DNA from: Ferruginibacter albus
GTDB taxonomy: Bacteria; Bacteroidota; Bacteroidia; Chitinophagales; Chitinophagaceae
Direction of reading: 5' to 3'
DNA length: 64,000 nucleotides
Assembly: GCF_020042285.1 (NCBI RefSeq)
Contig: NZ_CP083388.1
Location: forward strand, 832,001-896,000
Below, piece after piece: positions 37,101 to 46,746 of the stretch. The notes beneath the pieces are model-generated. The model was not told the origin of the DNA, searched no databases, and was given only the letters and a program-made list of their open reading frames with translations. Both the position numbers and the translations under genes were made by a program. Within the stretch, counting starts at the first letter, position 1, and every line of letters starts with the position of its first letter.

Positions 37101-37627
37101 TTATTGGTTTAATATTTTAAGATACTCAACCCAAGGACCTACTGCTTCTTTGTATTGTTTTCCCATAACACGAACAATTTGTACAATATGATCCAGGTCA
37201 TGCACCGTCCATGTAGATAATAACTGCGATAATGTAACTCTTCTCCAAACACGGGATGGATGCCGGTTTTAGTTAAATCATCCTCAGTTATGGTAAATTG
37301 CTTAAGCTGTATAATACTGCGCTTTCTCACCTCATTGAACTCCGATAAGAGTTGTTGAAGAGTTTTGCCTTTACTATTTTCAAATTGAGCAAAACGATCA
37401 AAGGATTCAAATTTTCTTTCAGTTGAATTTGATAAGATGATCTCAATTTTGGGTAACCAATTGGTTTTATCTGCATGTATCAGGTGCCCGATTACATCAT
37501 AAGAACTCCAGGTTTCACCGCCTTCATTATTAGTTGTCCAATCATTGGACAGATTACCCAATAAATGGGTAAGTGTTTGAGGCGTTTGCTGTAGTATTTC
37601 TAGTGTCTTACCTAAAGAAAAGTTCAT
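37101..37627 (-). pseudogene. DinB-family protein gene broken by a one-base frameshift
   Basis: The frame from 37627 codes for a normal DinB-like four-helix protein (TWSSYDVIGHLIHADKTNW, then FGEEL at ~residue 130). It then turns into unrelated sequence ([14 protein letters not shown]) and stops at 37139. Shifting frame near 37229-37243 restores the expected family C-terminus: [20 protein letters not shown], then [17 protein letters not shown], with a stop at 37101-37103. That stop abuts the epimerase stop. The repaired gene would be about 175 residues; a single lost base in TTA(A)CA on the minus strand explains it. It is either a recent pseudogene or a sequencing error. The second metal-site His (VHDLDHI) lies in the shifted part. 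Confidence 0.8.
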
Positions 37628-37724
37628 TGTAGTAGAAAAAGATCAGTCTAAAATAGTTTCATTTTATGCAAAAACAAAATTTGCTGCATCTGGTAAGAAT
37701 ATTTTTCATTTAAATACTACGCTT

Positions 37725-39614
37725 ATGTTTTATTCTGCCACCTACACAAAAAATAATTTTTCATTTTTTGTATATGCAATTTTTGCAACAGTAATATTCT
37801 TCTTTTTAGTAGGTATGTCTCCATCTCAAAAAATAATTATAAACGGAAAAGTAATAGACGAAAAAGGAAAGCCTATCAATGCTGCTACCGTAACTCTTGA
37901 AAAAACCAAAATAGCAATAAGTACAAACAAGGAGGGAGAATTTGAATTGATCTCGGAGTATGAGAACCCGAAATTAGTAGTAACAGCAATAGGTTTTGAA
38001 TCTGCGAAAAAAAGCATTACCAAAGACGATATTAAAGATTCTGTTGCAACGATAACAATCACATTAAAGGAAGAAGTAACTGTTGCAGAAGAAGTAATAC
38101 TGACGGGCTATACTACTAAGCGTAAAGAGATGAAAAGGTCTGTTACATCTGTATCATCCAAGTTAGAAGGTAGATTAAGCGGCGTATCTGTAACAAGCGC
38201 TACATCGGAAACAAAAATAAGAGGAGCAGCATCAATTTCTGATAAAACTATTTCAGAAGATAAGTCTTTTTCTAAAGAAGATGATGTTAAAACAGAAAAC
38301 AATTCAGAAAAACAAACCCGTTTGCTGACAGCGGGCGAAGTAAACGATTTCAAAAAATGGAAGATGTGGGAAGATTATAATGAATCTGATTTTAAGATGC
38401 ATAGTGAAAAGTGGCAATTGTTTGCAACAGGTCGTTATAGTGTTCAATTGCAAAACAAAGAATTGAAAGCAGTAGTCGGACAAAAAATCTATCTTATTTC
38501 AGAAAGCGGAGATACTTTATGGAGAGCTGTTTCGGATAATACAGGAAAAGCAGAATTATGGAATGGCTTTTCTGCATCTATAAAAAAGACGAATCTATTT
38601 ATTGCTGTTGATAAAGAAAAGCAAACTTTTGCTGCCATACCTTTTCCCCAGGGAATTAATCATATTGTTATCGATCACCCATGTACTGTATCCAATAAAG
38701 TAGAGATCGCTTTTTTAGTAGATGCCACAGGAAGTATGCAAGATGAAATATCATATTTAAAAGAAGAATTGGAAGATATATTGTCAAAAGTATCCAGCAA
38801 AGACAAATCGCTTGATCTGCATACAGGCGCTGTGTTTTACAGAGATAAGGGAGACGATTATGTTACAAAAAAACAAGCATTTACGCAAGGTATTGCTACT
38901 ACAGTTGATTTTATAAGTCATCAATTTGCAGCAGGCGGAGGAGATTACCCGGAAGCTTTAAAAGATGGATTGCAGGAGGCTGTTGAAGCTCTTCAATGGA
39001 GCTTCGATGCAAGAACAAGAATTATCTTTTTATTAATGGACGCACCACCACATGACAATGCAAAGCTTGAAATGGTGAAACTTATTAGTGAGGCGGCAGC
39101 AAAAGGTATTCGTATTGTGCCGGTAGCCTGTAGTGGTACAGATAAAGAAACTGAATTTATTATGCGTTCAATAGCATTGGCTACGGATGGCACTTATTTA
39201 TTTTTGACAGATGATAGTGGTATCGGCGATAGTCATATAAAGCCGACTACGGATGAGTTTACAGTTGAGCTACTTAACGATCTTTTGCAACGGATCATTG
39301 AACAAATGTGTTATGTAAACAGTTGCGAAACAAAAACCGGCTTGCCTGAACCTGTTTCAACTTTTCCCAATCCAGAAAAAATAAAAGTATTTCCCAATCC
39401 AACAAAGGGCAATGTTTCATTGGAAACTAATAAAGAATTAAAAGAAATAGCTGTTGCCGATTTTACAGGCAAGATATTATTACATAGAGATGCACAAACA
39501 GCAAAAGGCAGTTACAGTTTTGATCTTTCACAGTTTCCGGCCGGTACTTATTTTATTAAATATGTTACCAATGAAAATAGATCAGGGGCTGAAAAAGTGT
39601 TGTTGATACGATAG
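37725..39614 (+). CDS. von Willebrand A protein with SusC-like lead-in and T9SS sorting domain
   Basis: 629 residues. After an N-terminal membrane or signal segment (~14-31) comes a carboxypeptidase-regulatory-like domain (IINGKVIDEKGKPINAATVT, ~37-115). A stretch that mimics the start of a TonB-receptor plug follows: VAEEVILTGYTTKRKEMKRS. A low-complexity region, then a carboxylate-rich segment, precede the vWA domain (~325-540). There EIAFLVDATGSMQDE has a DxTxS variant of the DxSxS metal site, with IIFLLMDAPPHDN further on. The end is a T9SS sorting domain (KVFPNPTKGNVSLE, FPAGTYFIKYV). Probably a surface adhesion or sensor protein; the partner is unknown. Confidence 0.82.
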   Translation: MFYSATYTKNNFSFFVYAIFATVIFFFLVGMSPSQKIIINGKVIDEKGKPINAATVTLEKTKIAISTNKEGEFELISEYENPKLVVTAIGFESAKKSITKDDIKDSVATITITLKEEVTVAEEVILTGYTTKRKEMKRSVTSVSSKLEGRLSGVSVTSATSETKIRGAASISDKTISEDKSFSKEDDVKTENNSEKQTRLLTAGEVNDFKKWKMWEDYNESDFKMHSEKWQLFATGRYSVQLQNKELKAVVGQKIYLISESGDTLWRAVSDNTGKAELWNGFSASIKKTNLFIAVDKEKQTFAAIPFPQGINHIVIDHPCTVSNKVEIAFLVDATGSMQDEISYLKEELEDILSKVSSKDKSLDLHTGAVFYRDKGDDYVTKKQAFTQGIATTVDFISHQFAAGGGDYPEALKDGLQEAVEALQWSFDARTRIIFLLMDAPPHDNAKLEMVKLISEAAAKGIRIVPVACSGTDKETEFIMRSIALATDGTYLFLTDDSGIGDSHIKPTTDEFTVELLNDLLQRIIEQMCYVNSCETKTGLPEPVSTFPNPEKIKVFPNPTKGNVSLETNKELKEIAVADFTGKILLHRDAQTAKGSYSFDLSQFPAGTYFIKYVTNENRSGAEKVLLIR

Positions 39615-39647
39615 CGCCAATATAAAATACATCCCTTTTGAAAAAAC

Positions 39648-39683
39648 AAAAAGCCTCCACCCAAAGGTGGAGACTTTTGTTTT
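39648..39683. terminator. Bidirectional terminator
   Basis: CTCCACC/GGTGGAG with a 4-nt loop, extended by A/T pairs across one mismatch, and with T-rich tails both ways. It lies between the convergent vWA and DUF11-type genes. Confidence 0.75.
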
Positions 39684-39705
39684 AAGACCTCTCTTTTGTT
39701 CTTGG

Positions 39706-41874
39706 TTATTGCTTTGTTACCTTCTTGATCATACTTCCTTGCGATGAAATTAATTGTATTGCATAATTTCCACGAGGCAATGATGATAATTCGTCTATTG
39801 AAATATAATTTGTTCCTTTTGATAATTGAATGTTTCTTGAGCTAAGCACTCTGCCTGTAACATCCAATACTTTTGCTGTTGCTATCTCACTCTTTGTAGT
39901 AGAAAGACTGATGTTAACATAGCTTGTAAATGGATTTGGAGAAACTGCAAAACCACTTGATACATTATTCAATTTAACTGCTATAATTCTTGAGTAGTTT
40001 ACTTTTCCATCAGCATCAACCTGTGCCAGGCGATAATACACTACAGCATCTTTTGCATCAGCAACATCATCGGTTGCAGTATAAGTATGTTGTATAGCAG
40101 TTGTTCCGTTTCCTGCAATGGTAGCAACGGTTCCAAATGTTTTACCATCTTCACTTCTTTGTACAAAATATTGTTTACAATTATTTTCCAAAGATGTTGT
40201 CCAATCAATGATTGTTTTGTCTCCTGACAATGAAACCATAAAGTTGGTTAAGCTAACCGGTAACGGACCTCCTTGTGGATCAATGATCGCAGTACCATCA
40301 TCTATCGATTGTACGTTGGCATCAGAATAAGCTACTACTCTTGCTACGTTCACAATGGGAGGAACAGAAGCTCCGCCTGAAGGAATATTTACTCTTACTT
40401 TGAATTGAACATTGAAAGAATCGTTATCGGCTAAAGTACCACCAACAGATTTGGTAGCGCCGCTCCCTACTCTAAAACGAACAATTTTGTAAGATCCGCT
40501 CACAATATATTCAGCCTGGTCATCACCCGATGCATCTGTTAACGCACCTGCTGAAAGCCCCGGAGAAAAATTCATTTGTAGTGTACCGGGAATATAAGTA
40601 ACTGTGCTAGGCAAAGTGTCTGTGATCACAGTAAGATTTGCGTTACCTACACCGGTGTTTTTACCTTTTAAAGTATACGTAAGTGCTTCACCCGCCTGAG
40701 CAATGTGATTGTTGTTTGAATCAGATACTGTTTTATCTAAGTATGGGTTAGGATCTTTTGTTTTAATTACAAAAGTGAACATACCGGGATAATATTGATC
40801 AGATTCTGTTCTGAAAGCCAATGTTACACTTTGGTCGTTTGGATGGATGTCAAAACCTGTGCCTACATAAAACTGGTCAATATCCAACGCCATTTGATTA
40901 AAATAATCAGGATTTTTTGTGTGTACAAAAGCTCCGTTATCAGTTATGCTGCCATTAAAAATATTGTTAGAAGGATTGAATGTATTTGAAATATAATGTT
41001 GGTTAACACGTAAAGAATCACCTGTTAAATTAGCATCACCTTCCCACGATAATACACCCATTTTAGCATCTGTTAAGCTAAGAGAGCCGGAGGGAACGTT
41101 TAATCCTGATAATGTTACAGATGTAGAAGTAGGAGAACCACCGTTGAATACCTGCATAAAACCATCGTATACACGAACACTGTTGTAGTAGGTATATGCA
41201 GTTGTATTTTCATAAGCCACTACAACACACCAGCCACCGTATGCACCACCTGATACATTATCTCCCTGGCTAAGAGGAATATTACCTACTGTATAGGTAC
41301 CGCTACCGTTAGTTTGTACTAAAGCAGTGATATCTACGTAAGCCTGGTAGGTATACAAAGGGTTGCTTCCTGAACCGGCAACATAATCCATATGATCTGC
41401 TTTGTATTGGTAGTAACCGGCATTGGTAGCATATTTTATTTTTATTTTTTGATTCGCTGTATCTGTTATATCGGCTGTGTTTTGAGTAACACGACCGCCC
41501 CAGTACAAACGGGCAAATTTTATATTATTGGTACCTGCAGGTAAAGATAGATCTGCAGAAGATGAATTGGTAGTAGCTGAACCTGCGCCGCTGTTTCCAT
41601 CAACATCAATTACCAGCATATTAGAGTTGTCGTTACCTGAATTACTTCCGCCATTGGAACGGGTTGCGTTCATTTTGGCAGTATCAACGGTAGTATTATC
41701 ACTTTTGTAAATTGCCATTAAGGTATTACCGAACATGGCTGCGGAGCCTTTTATATTGTCGGAATAAGCAATGGTGTAATTGCGCTGCGCTATAGATGAA
41801 ACAGACAACAGCAAAGTGAGTGCGGTTAAAATTTTAATTTGCTTAGAGCAAACTAAGTGGGTAAAACTTTTCAT
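39706..41874 (-). CDS. Secreted DUF11-type surface protein with T9SS sorting domain
   Basis: 722 residues. A signal peptide ends near SSIAQ (~29). Residues ~30-370 hold a beta-rich domain with LYWGGRV, YVDITALVQ, GGAYGGWCVVVAYE and GVLSWEGDANLTGDSL, a pattern I associate with DUF3344-like secreted proteins. A DUF11-type repeat follows (LTYTLKGKNTGVGNANLTVI, ~395-520). Then come the fibronectin-like linker (IIDWTTSLENNCKQYFVQRS) and the sorting domain (SPNPFTSYVNISLS, DVTGRVLSS, LPRGNYAIQL). Likely surface-exposed; function unknown. It has the clearest protein-gene promoter in the window and a leader of about 185 nt. Confidence 0.82.
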   Translation of the reverse strand: MKSFTHLVCSKQIKILTALTLLLSVSSIAQRNYTIAYSDNIKGSAAMFGNTLMAIYKSDNTTVDTAKMNATRSNGGSNSGNDNSNMLVIDVDGNSGAGSATTNSSSADLSLPAGTNNIKFARLYWGGRVTQNTADITDTANQKIKIKYATNAGYYQYKADHMDYVAGSGSNPLYTYQAYVDITALVQTNGSGTYTVGNIPLSQGDNVSGGAYGGWCVVVAYENTTAYTYYNSVRVYDGFMQVFNGGSPTSTSVTLSGLNVPSGSLSLTDAKMGVLSWEGDANLTGDSLRVNQHYISNTFNPSNNIFNGSITDNGAFVHTKNPDYFNQMALDIDQFYVGTGFDIHPNDQSVTLAFRTESDQYYPGMFTFVIKTKDPNPYLDKTVSDSNNNHIAQAGEALTYTLKGKNTGVGNANLTVITDTLPSTVTYIPGTLQMNFSPGLSAGALTDASGDDQAEYIVSGSYKIVRFRVGSGATKSVGGTLADNDSFNVQFKVRVNIPSGGASVPPIVNVARVVAYSDANVQSIDDGTAIIDPQGGPLPVSLTNFMVSLSGDKTIIDWTTSLENNCKQYFVQRSEDGKTFGTVATIAGNGTTAIQHTYTATDDVADAKDAVVYYRLAQVDADGKVNYSRIIAVKLNNVSSGFAVSPNPFTSYVNISLSTTKSEIATAKVLDVTGRVLSSRNIQLSKGTNYISIDELSSLPRGNYAIQLISSQGSMIKKVTKQ

Positions 41875-42067
41875 GATTAAAGAGGTTTAAAATGATTAAG
41901 TAAAAAGCAATGATAACCGGCTAATCACGAGGTTTTATTGGAGCCTTAGTTGCTCAAAAGATATAAGATGAGATTACAAAAAAAGAGAGAAAATCAAAAG
42001 TTATTGGAGATGTTTCAGAGTTGGAACTAATGTTCCGGGTTCAGGTAGTAGTTGATTGTAAGTACAG

Positions 42068-42097
42068 CAAAGATAGATATTTTTTGATAAATCGCAA
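42068..42097 (-). promoter_or_regulatory. Full Bacteroidota promoter (TTG-N19-TATCTTTG) for the DUF11-type gene
   Basis: On the minus strand TTG (42095-42097) and TATCTTTG (42068-42075) are 19 nt apart, the same spacing as the tRNA-Lys promoter. Confidence 0.7.
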
Positions 42098-42265
42098 CCT
42101 TTTTTTTGAAAATTTGTAAAATTTGACAACCAATATTCCCAAAAAAGTTTAATTATATGATTGATAATGAGAAAAATAGGGTATGCCTGGACGTTATAAA
42201 AAATGTAGTAAAAAAAATCTTTTAAAATGGAATGTTATGTTGCAATGAAGAAAATAAAAATAAAA

Positions 42266-42291
42266 AAACATAGACAGTTAAGCCTATGTTT
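42266..42291 (-). terminator. Probable helicase terminator
   Basis: AAACATAG/CTATGTTT stem with a 10-nt loop, 22 nt after the helicase stop. Its minus-strand 3' side is TTTTTTTATTTTT. Confidence 0.6.
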
Positions 42292-42312
42292 ATTATTATA
42301 TGAGAATAAAAA

Positions 42313-44040
42313 TTAAAATCTTCTTTCTCTTGATGCAGATGGTCTGCTTCGGTTGCCACGTTCATCAGATGGTTTTCTAAAACCGCCATCCGCTTCATTC
42401 ATTCTTACCGCTCGACCATTATATCTTTTTCCATCAAGACTTTTGATCATCTTACTGGCAACAGATTTATCTACTTCTACCCAGCTATTCATTTCCTTCA
42501 TATCAATTCTGCCCAACACTTCTTTTTTCAAATTACTTTCATCTAAAATAAATTGTAAAAAGCTTGCTTTGTAAAAACCATCTTTAGTGCCTACATTAAT
42601 AAATAAGCGGGTATAGCCGGAATCGCCACGTTGACCATAATTGCCTCTATCTCTTCTGCCATTGCTCGGACCCGCTTCTCTGAAATTATTTTGACGCTTA
42701 TCTCTGAAATCACTACGTACATTCAGATCTTCTGCATTTTCATAATATTTTAGAAAATGATCAAATTCTAAAGCGGCTACACGTTGTAATACTTCTTCTT
42801 TGCTGACACTAGCAAACTTTTCCTGCAGATCGCCCAGGTAAGTTTCATAATCGCCATGCGAAGTATCGGCTTGCATTAATTTATCCATGAAATGGAAAAA
42901 CTGCCTGCGGCAAACTTCTTTACCTGTTGGAATATCCAGCTTATGAAAAATTGAATTTATCATTCGCTCCAACTGCTTTATCTTAAAGGTCTCTTTAACA
43001 TGGCAGATGGAAATACAGATACCGCTTTTACCTGCACGGGCAGTACGACCGCTACGGTGCGTATAAACTTCTATATCATCGGGTAATTCGTAATTGATGA
43101 CATGTGTTATCCCATCTACGTCAATACCTCTTGCCGCTACATCGGTAGCAATTAGTAGTTGTAAACTTTTTTGACGGAAACGAGACATCACCTTATCCCG
43201 TTGTTGTTGGGTAAGATCTCCATGCAACGCTTCAATTTCATATCCTTCACGTACTAATTTTTCTGCAATTTCCTGTGCATCGGCTTTGGTACGGGTAAAT
43301 ATTATTCCGTACATACCGGGATTAAAATCGATCAAACGTTTTAATGTTTCATAACGGTGATGTGCAGACGTAACAAAATATTGATGATCGATATTCACAT
43401 TACCGCTGTTCTTTTTACCAACCGTAACTTCTTTTGGATTCTCCATGAAGTTTTTAGAGATCGCTCTCACTTCCGGCGGCATGGTAGCGCTGAACAACCA
43501 AATGCTTTCACGATTGATCGTATTCTTCAATACAAAATCAATATCATCTCTAAAGCCCATATTCAGCATTTCATCGGCTTCGTCCAATACAACGTATTTA
43601 ACTTTTTGCAGATCGATCGCTTTTCTTTCTATAAGATCGATCAATCTTCCGGGGGTAGCTACTACCACCTGTACACCTTTACGCAAATTTCTGATCTGCA
43701 TGGTAATGGAGGCGCCTCCGTATACGGCTTCGGTAAAAAGTCCTTTTTTATGTTTGGTAAAGGAAGCAAGGTCGTTCGTTATTTGTAAACATAACTCTCT
43801 TGTGGGGCATACAATCAACGCCTGGGGATGTTTTTCAGCAACATTCATTAATTGTAATAATGGCAGGCCGAAAGCAGCGGTTTTACCGGTACCTGTTTGC
43901 GCCAACCCTACAAAATCCATTGTACCTGATAATAAAATAGGTATAGCCTGTTCCTGTATAGGAGTGGGATTTTCAAAACCAAGATCGGAGATTGCTTGTA
44001 CTAATTGTTCGTTTAAGCCTAAGGCTTCAAATGCATTCAT
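42313..44040 (-). CDS. DEAD-box RNA helicase with DbpA-type RNA-binding domain
   Basis: 575 residues. Helicase core in order: Q motif (FENPTPIQEQAIP), AQTGTGKTAAFGLPL (Walker A), PTRELCLQI, GGAS, ATPGRLIDL, VVLDEADEMLNMGF, LFSATMPPEV, IIFTRTKADAQEIAE, ATDVAARGIDVDGI and HRSGRTARAGKSG. After a middle region and an arginine/glycine-rich linker comes a DbpA/CsdA RNA-binding fold (TRLFINVGTKDGFYKASFLQ, ~475-550) and a basic tail. It unwinds RNA in ribosome assembly or mRNA decay, often under cold stress. A ~370-nt upstream region without ORFs fits a regulated leader. Confidence 0.95.
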   Translation of the reverse strand: MNAFEALGLNEQLVQAISDLGFENPTPIQEQAIPILLSGTMDFVGLAQTGTGKTAAFGLPLLQLMNVAEKHPQALIVCPTRELCLQITNDLASFTKHKKGLFTEAVYGGASITMQIRNLRKGVQVVVATPGRLIDLIERKAIDLQKVKYVVLDEADEMLNMGFRDDIDFVLKNTINRESIWLFSATMPPEVRAISKNFMENPKEVTVGKKNSGNVNIDHQYFVTSAHHRYETLKRLIDFNPGMYGIIFTRTKADAQEIAEKLVREGYEIEALHGDLTQQQRDKVMSRFRQKSLQLLIATDVAARGIDVDGITHVINYELPDDIEVYTHRSGRTARAGKSGICISICHVKETFKIKQLERMINSIFHKLDIPTGKEVCRRQFFHFMDKLMQADTSHGDYETYLGDLQEKFASVSKEEVLQRVAALEFDHFLKYYENAEDLNVRSDFRDKRQNNFREAGPSNGRRDRGNYGQRGDSGYTRLFINVGTKDGFYKASFLQFILDESNLKKEVLGRIDMKEMNSWVEVDKSVASKMIKSLDGKRYNGRAVRMNEADGGFRKPSDERGNRSRPSASRERRF

Positions 44041-44409
44041 GTAATTTTTTTTAGTTTAAATACATGATATATGCCGCTTGCCTGTTGTTTAACTGCTTAA
44101 ACCTGAAATCAAATGGGATAATAAGAACCCTGATTCAACAGCCCTATCGGGCACTTTCATGTAACTCTCTTAATGTAAAAGAGCCGCGAAGGTAGTCAAT
44201 AAAGCCTATATAACCCGAATTAATCTTTTGTAAACTGCTTTCTGTTAACTATATTTTCGTTTAGCCACGACTGTTAATCGTATGAAAATCATTGGTTAAA
44301 CTTTAAATTAATAAGCATTGGTAACAAAAAAAATATGATCTTGTAATAAACTGGTACATGAGTTGAAGTAGTATAAGAGTGCATTTTATTTTTAACTAAC
44401 ACTAGTATT
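44041..44409. other. Intergenic: helicase leader and divergent barrel-gene promoter
   Basis: 369 nt with no ORF. On the minus strand TACCTTCG (bases 44188-44195), a variant of TAnnTTTG, could start a ~140-nt helicase leader. The leader contains a small GC hairpin, GCCCGATAGGGC. No known riboswitch is recognised. Confidence 0.4.
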
Positions 44410-45000
44410 ATGAAAACAAAAATTTTTATAGCGTCTGTATTGATCACTTTATCATCTATAACCGCCGGTGCACAAAGTGTACATGTAGGAGGAAAGTTTG
44501 GAGCGAATATCAGTAAGATAGACGGACAATCATTTAATGATGGATTCAACTTTGGTTATCATGCAGGGGTATTTGCCGAAATAGGATTTAACAAGGACTG
44601 GGGTATTGATCCTGAGATATTATTCAGCCAGATTACAGCAAAGCCCGCTGCTAATATTGGAGGAACTGTTCCTCAATTCAATGATATTACTCATTTACAC
44701 TTGAGTTATCTTACTATACCTGTTTTGTTTGAATATAAATTAAGCAAATTCGTTGCAGTACAGTTAGGTCCGCAGTTTGGGATTTTAATTGATCATGATG
44801 AGAATCTTTCACAAAATGCTTCCAATGCTTTTTCGCAAGGAGATATAAGCGCTTTAGGCGGATTGCAGTTTAGTATTTCCAGCTTTAGATTTTACGGACG
44901 ATATGTATTGGGAATAAACAACATCAACAATAATACAGGTGATGGCAGTGCATGGAGAAAACAAGGATTTCAAATAGGAATCGGCTATGCATTCTTTTAA
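44410..45000 (+). CDS. PorT-family outer-membrane beta-barrel protein
   Basis: 196 residues with a signal peptide (to about ITAGAQS, residue 22). Alternating hydrophobic strands follow, with VGGKFGANISKI, FGYHAGVFAEIGF, LSYLTIPVLFEYKL, AVQLGPQFGILI, FRFYGRYVLGI and a C-terminal strand ending in aromatic Phe (IGIGYAFF). This is the common small barrel family typified by PorT, which in one lineage is needed for T9SS. The role of this member is unknown. It stands alone. Confidence 0.85.
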   Translation: MKTKIFIASVLITLSSITAGAQSVHVGGKFGANISKIDGQSFNDGFNFGYHAGVFAEIGFNKDWGIDPEILFSQITAKPAANIGGTVPQFNDITHLHLSYLTIPVLFEYKLSKFVAVQLGPQFGILIDHDENLSQNASNAFSQGDISALGGLQFSISSFRFYGRYVLGINNINNNTGDGSAWRKQGFQIGIGYAFF

Positions 45001-45023
45001 GCACTGACCTGGAATTTGTTATT

Positions 45024-45593
45024 TTAAGGACGTATCACAACATAGGAACCGTCAACATTCCATTTTATAATGGCAGAAGGTGCAGCCTTGGTTAGATCAT
45101 CCTGGCGGTATTCTACCACATAATCTACATTCTCTTTTATGGCCATATCAATATCCCTGAAAACTAACGGAGAGGGATAATCTGAAAAGTTAGCTGAAGT
45201 AGAGACGATAGGTTTTCTGAAACGCTTGATCAATGCTTTGCAAAATGGTTCTTTTACAATTCTTATTGCAACAGTTCCATCACTGTTGATCAGGTTATCT
45301 GCAATGCCGATACCGCCTTCATAAATTACAGTAGTTGGTTTTTGTATCTCTTTGATGTAATCAAAAATTCTCAGGTCAGGTTGTGTAACATACGTCAGCA
45401 GATCTTTTTCATCTGCCAGCAGGATGATCATCTTCTTTTTATCAGGACGTTTTTTTATACGATAGATCTTTTCTACAGCCGCTTCATTGGTAGCATCGCA
45501 ACCGATTCCCCAAATAGTATCTGTGGGATATAAAATAGTGCCTCCGTTTTGCAGCACTTCCAAACATCTTTCTATGTCAATAGAAAACTCCAT
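45024..45593 (-). CDS. tsaC: L-threonylcarbamoyladenylate synthase
   Basis: 189 residues (YrdC/Sua5 family, short form without the Sua5 extension). It makes threonylcarbamoyl-AMP from Thr, bicarbonate and ATP for tRNA t6A modification. Motifs are GGTILYPTDTIWGIGCDA (~17-34), IKKRPDKKKMIILLAD (basic binding patch), VAIRIVKEPFCK and PIVSTSANFSDYPSP. Its start touches the stop of the glycosyltransferase gene (45593), so the two are probably cotranscribed. Confidence 0.93.
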   Translation of the reverse strand: MEFSIDIERCLEVLQNGGTILYPTDTIWGIGCDATNEAAVEKIYRIKKRPDKKKMIILLADEKDLLTYVTQPDLRIFDYIKEIQKPTTVIYEGGIGIADNLINSDGTVAIRIVKEPFCKALIKRFRKPIVSTSANFSDYPSPLVFRDIDMAIKENVDYVVEYRQDDLTKAAPSAIIKWNVDGSYVVIRP

Positions 45594-46582
45594 TATTGAT
45601 TGAGAAACTTTTTTACTTCGGTTACAATTTTATTTTCGTCCAGCAATAATAAACATTTTGGAACTCCGTACAGCTCACATTTGTTTTTTAAACAAGGTTC
45701 ACAGGATAATTGCCCCAAACGAATGATTTGGCAATTTACTTTATTATAAGGAGCTGTATTATTTTCATTGCCTGCACCAAATAAAACAAGCGTGTTGGAG
45801 CCCACGGCATTGGCTACGTGTGCAGGACCGCTATCCGTTGTAAGAACCAATTTGCAACTCCCCATTAAAGCAGCTAACTGTTGAAGATCGGTCTGAGCTG
45901 ATAAGTTAGCAATATTGTTCTTGTCTGTTAGTGCAGCATATACTTCATCAACAAACGGTTTTTCTTTATCGCTGCCGATCAAAATAATTTCTTCCTGAAT
46001 ATTCTTTCTTATGGTATCAATGATACTTACTGCTTTTTCTTTTGGCAGCCGACGGGAAGATGCTTCTGAATTTATATTAACGATGATAGCATTTCGTTTG
46101 TCGGAAGCATGCTTATTTAATGTAACAGTGATATTACCGATAGCCTTATTTGTGAATTGTTGCAACAGGTCAATATATTCTTCAACACGATGAATACCTT
46201 TTTTCTTTTGGTAGGAATGGGTTAAGAATAAAGAACGCAATTCCTTTTTATAACCTATCCTTTGTTTGGCATTAACGGCTTTTGCCATTACTGCCGATGA
46301 CAATGAATCGGGCAGGCAAAAGAAAAGATCATATTGCTCCTGTGCCGCAATTTCTTTTCCGAATTTCCATGCGCCTCTTAAGCCTTTATAGTGTTGTTTC
46401 GAAAAAATATATTTCTTTCGGTATGAAGGAAATTGTTCTGTTAGTACGTCGATCCCTTTTTTTACAATTATGTCTATGATAGCATCGGGGTATATTTCTT
46501 TTACAGCTTGTACAAAAGCGGTACTCATTACCAGGTCACCCAGCCAGTTAGGAAGTCGTATTAAGATTTTTGTTTGCTGCAT
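45593..46582 (-). CDS. Glycosyltransferase family 9 (heptosyltransferase-like)
   Basis: 329 residues. The N-terminal ILIRLPNWLGDLVMSTAFVQ and the C-terminal VLTTDSGPAHVANAVG are GT9 hallmarks; the latter binds ADP-heptose in the known enzymes. The C-terminus has four close cysteines (SCEPCLKNKCELYGVPKCL), also seen in the family. Predicted role: transfer of heptose or a related sugar to lipopolysaccharide core at the inner membrane. An ATG six codons earlier (46600) is possible; MQQTKILIRLPN at 46582 looks more natural. Confidence 0.87.
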   Translation of the reverse strand: MQQTKILIRLPNWLGDLVMSTAFVQAVKEIYPDAIIDIIVKKGIDVLTEQFPSYRKKYIFSKQHYKGLRGAWKFGKEIAAQEQYDLFFCLPDSLSSAVMAKAVNAKQRIGYKKELRSLFLTHSYQKKKGIHRVEEYIDLLQQFTNKAIGNITVTLNKHASDKRNAIIVNINSEASSRRLPKEKAVSIIDTIRKNIQEEIILIGSDKEKPFVDEVYAALTDKNNIANLSAQTDLQQLAALMGSCKLVLTTDSGPAHVANAVGSNTLVLFGAGNENNTAPYNKVNCQIIRLGQLSCEPCLKNKCELYGVPKCLLLLDENKIVTEVKKFLNQ

Positions 46583-46722
46583 GAAATATTGAAAGGGCAA
46601 ATTGAATGTTCCGTCAATAAAGATGTGCCGTACAAAGGAGTGATACTCTGTTCCTCAGTACAGGCTACACGATGTTGATTAAAGAACAAATGATTGTTAC
46701 AAAATTGCCTTTTTTTATTCAT

Positions 46723-46730
46723 TACATTTG
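46723..46730 (+). promoter_or_regulatory. -7 element of dapD (TACATTTG)
   Basis: TACATTTG fits TAnnTTTG and ends 16 nt before the ATG at 46747. It lies inside the longer frame starting at 46672, which argues against that earlier start. Confidence 0.55.
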
Positions 46731-46746
46731 CAAAAAATTTTTAAAA

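Larger units (their letters stand above)
41875..42312. other. Intergenic: leader and promoter of the DUF11 gene, then helicase terminator
   Basis: 438 nt without an ORF. On the minus strand, 42068-42097 is the promoter and 41875-~42061 the leader, which has a small hairpin (GGAAC-ATTA-GTTCC). The right part, nearly all A and T, ends in the helicase terminator. Confidence 0.6.
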
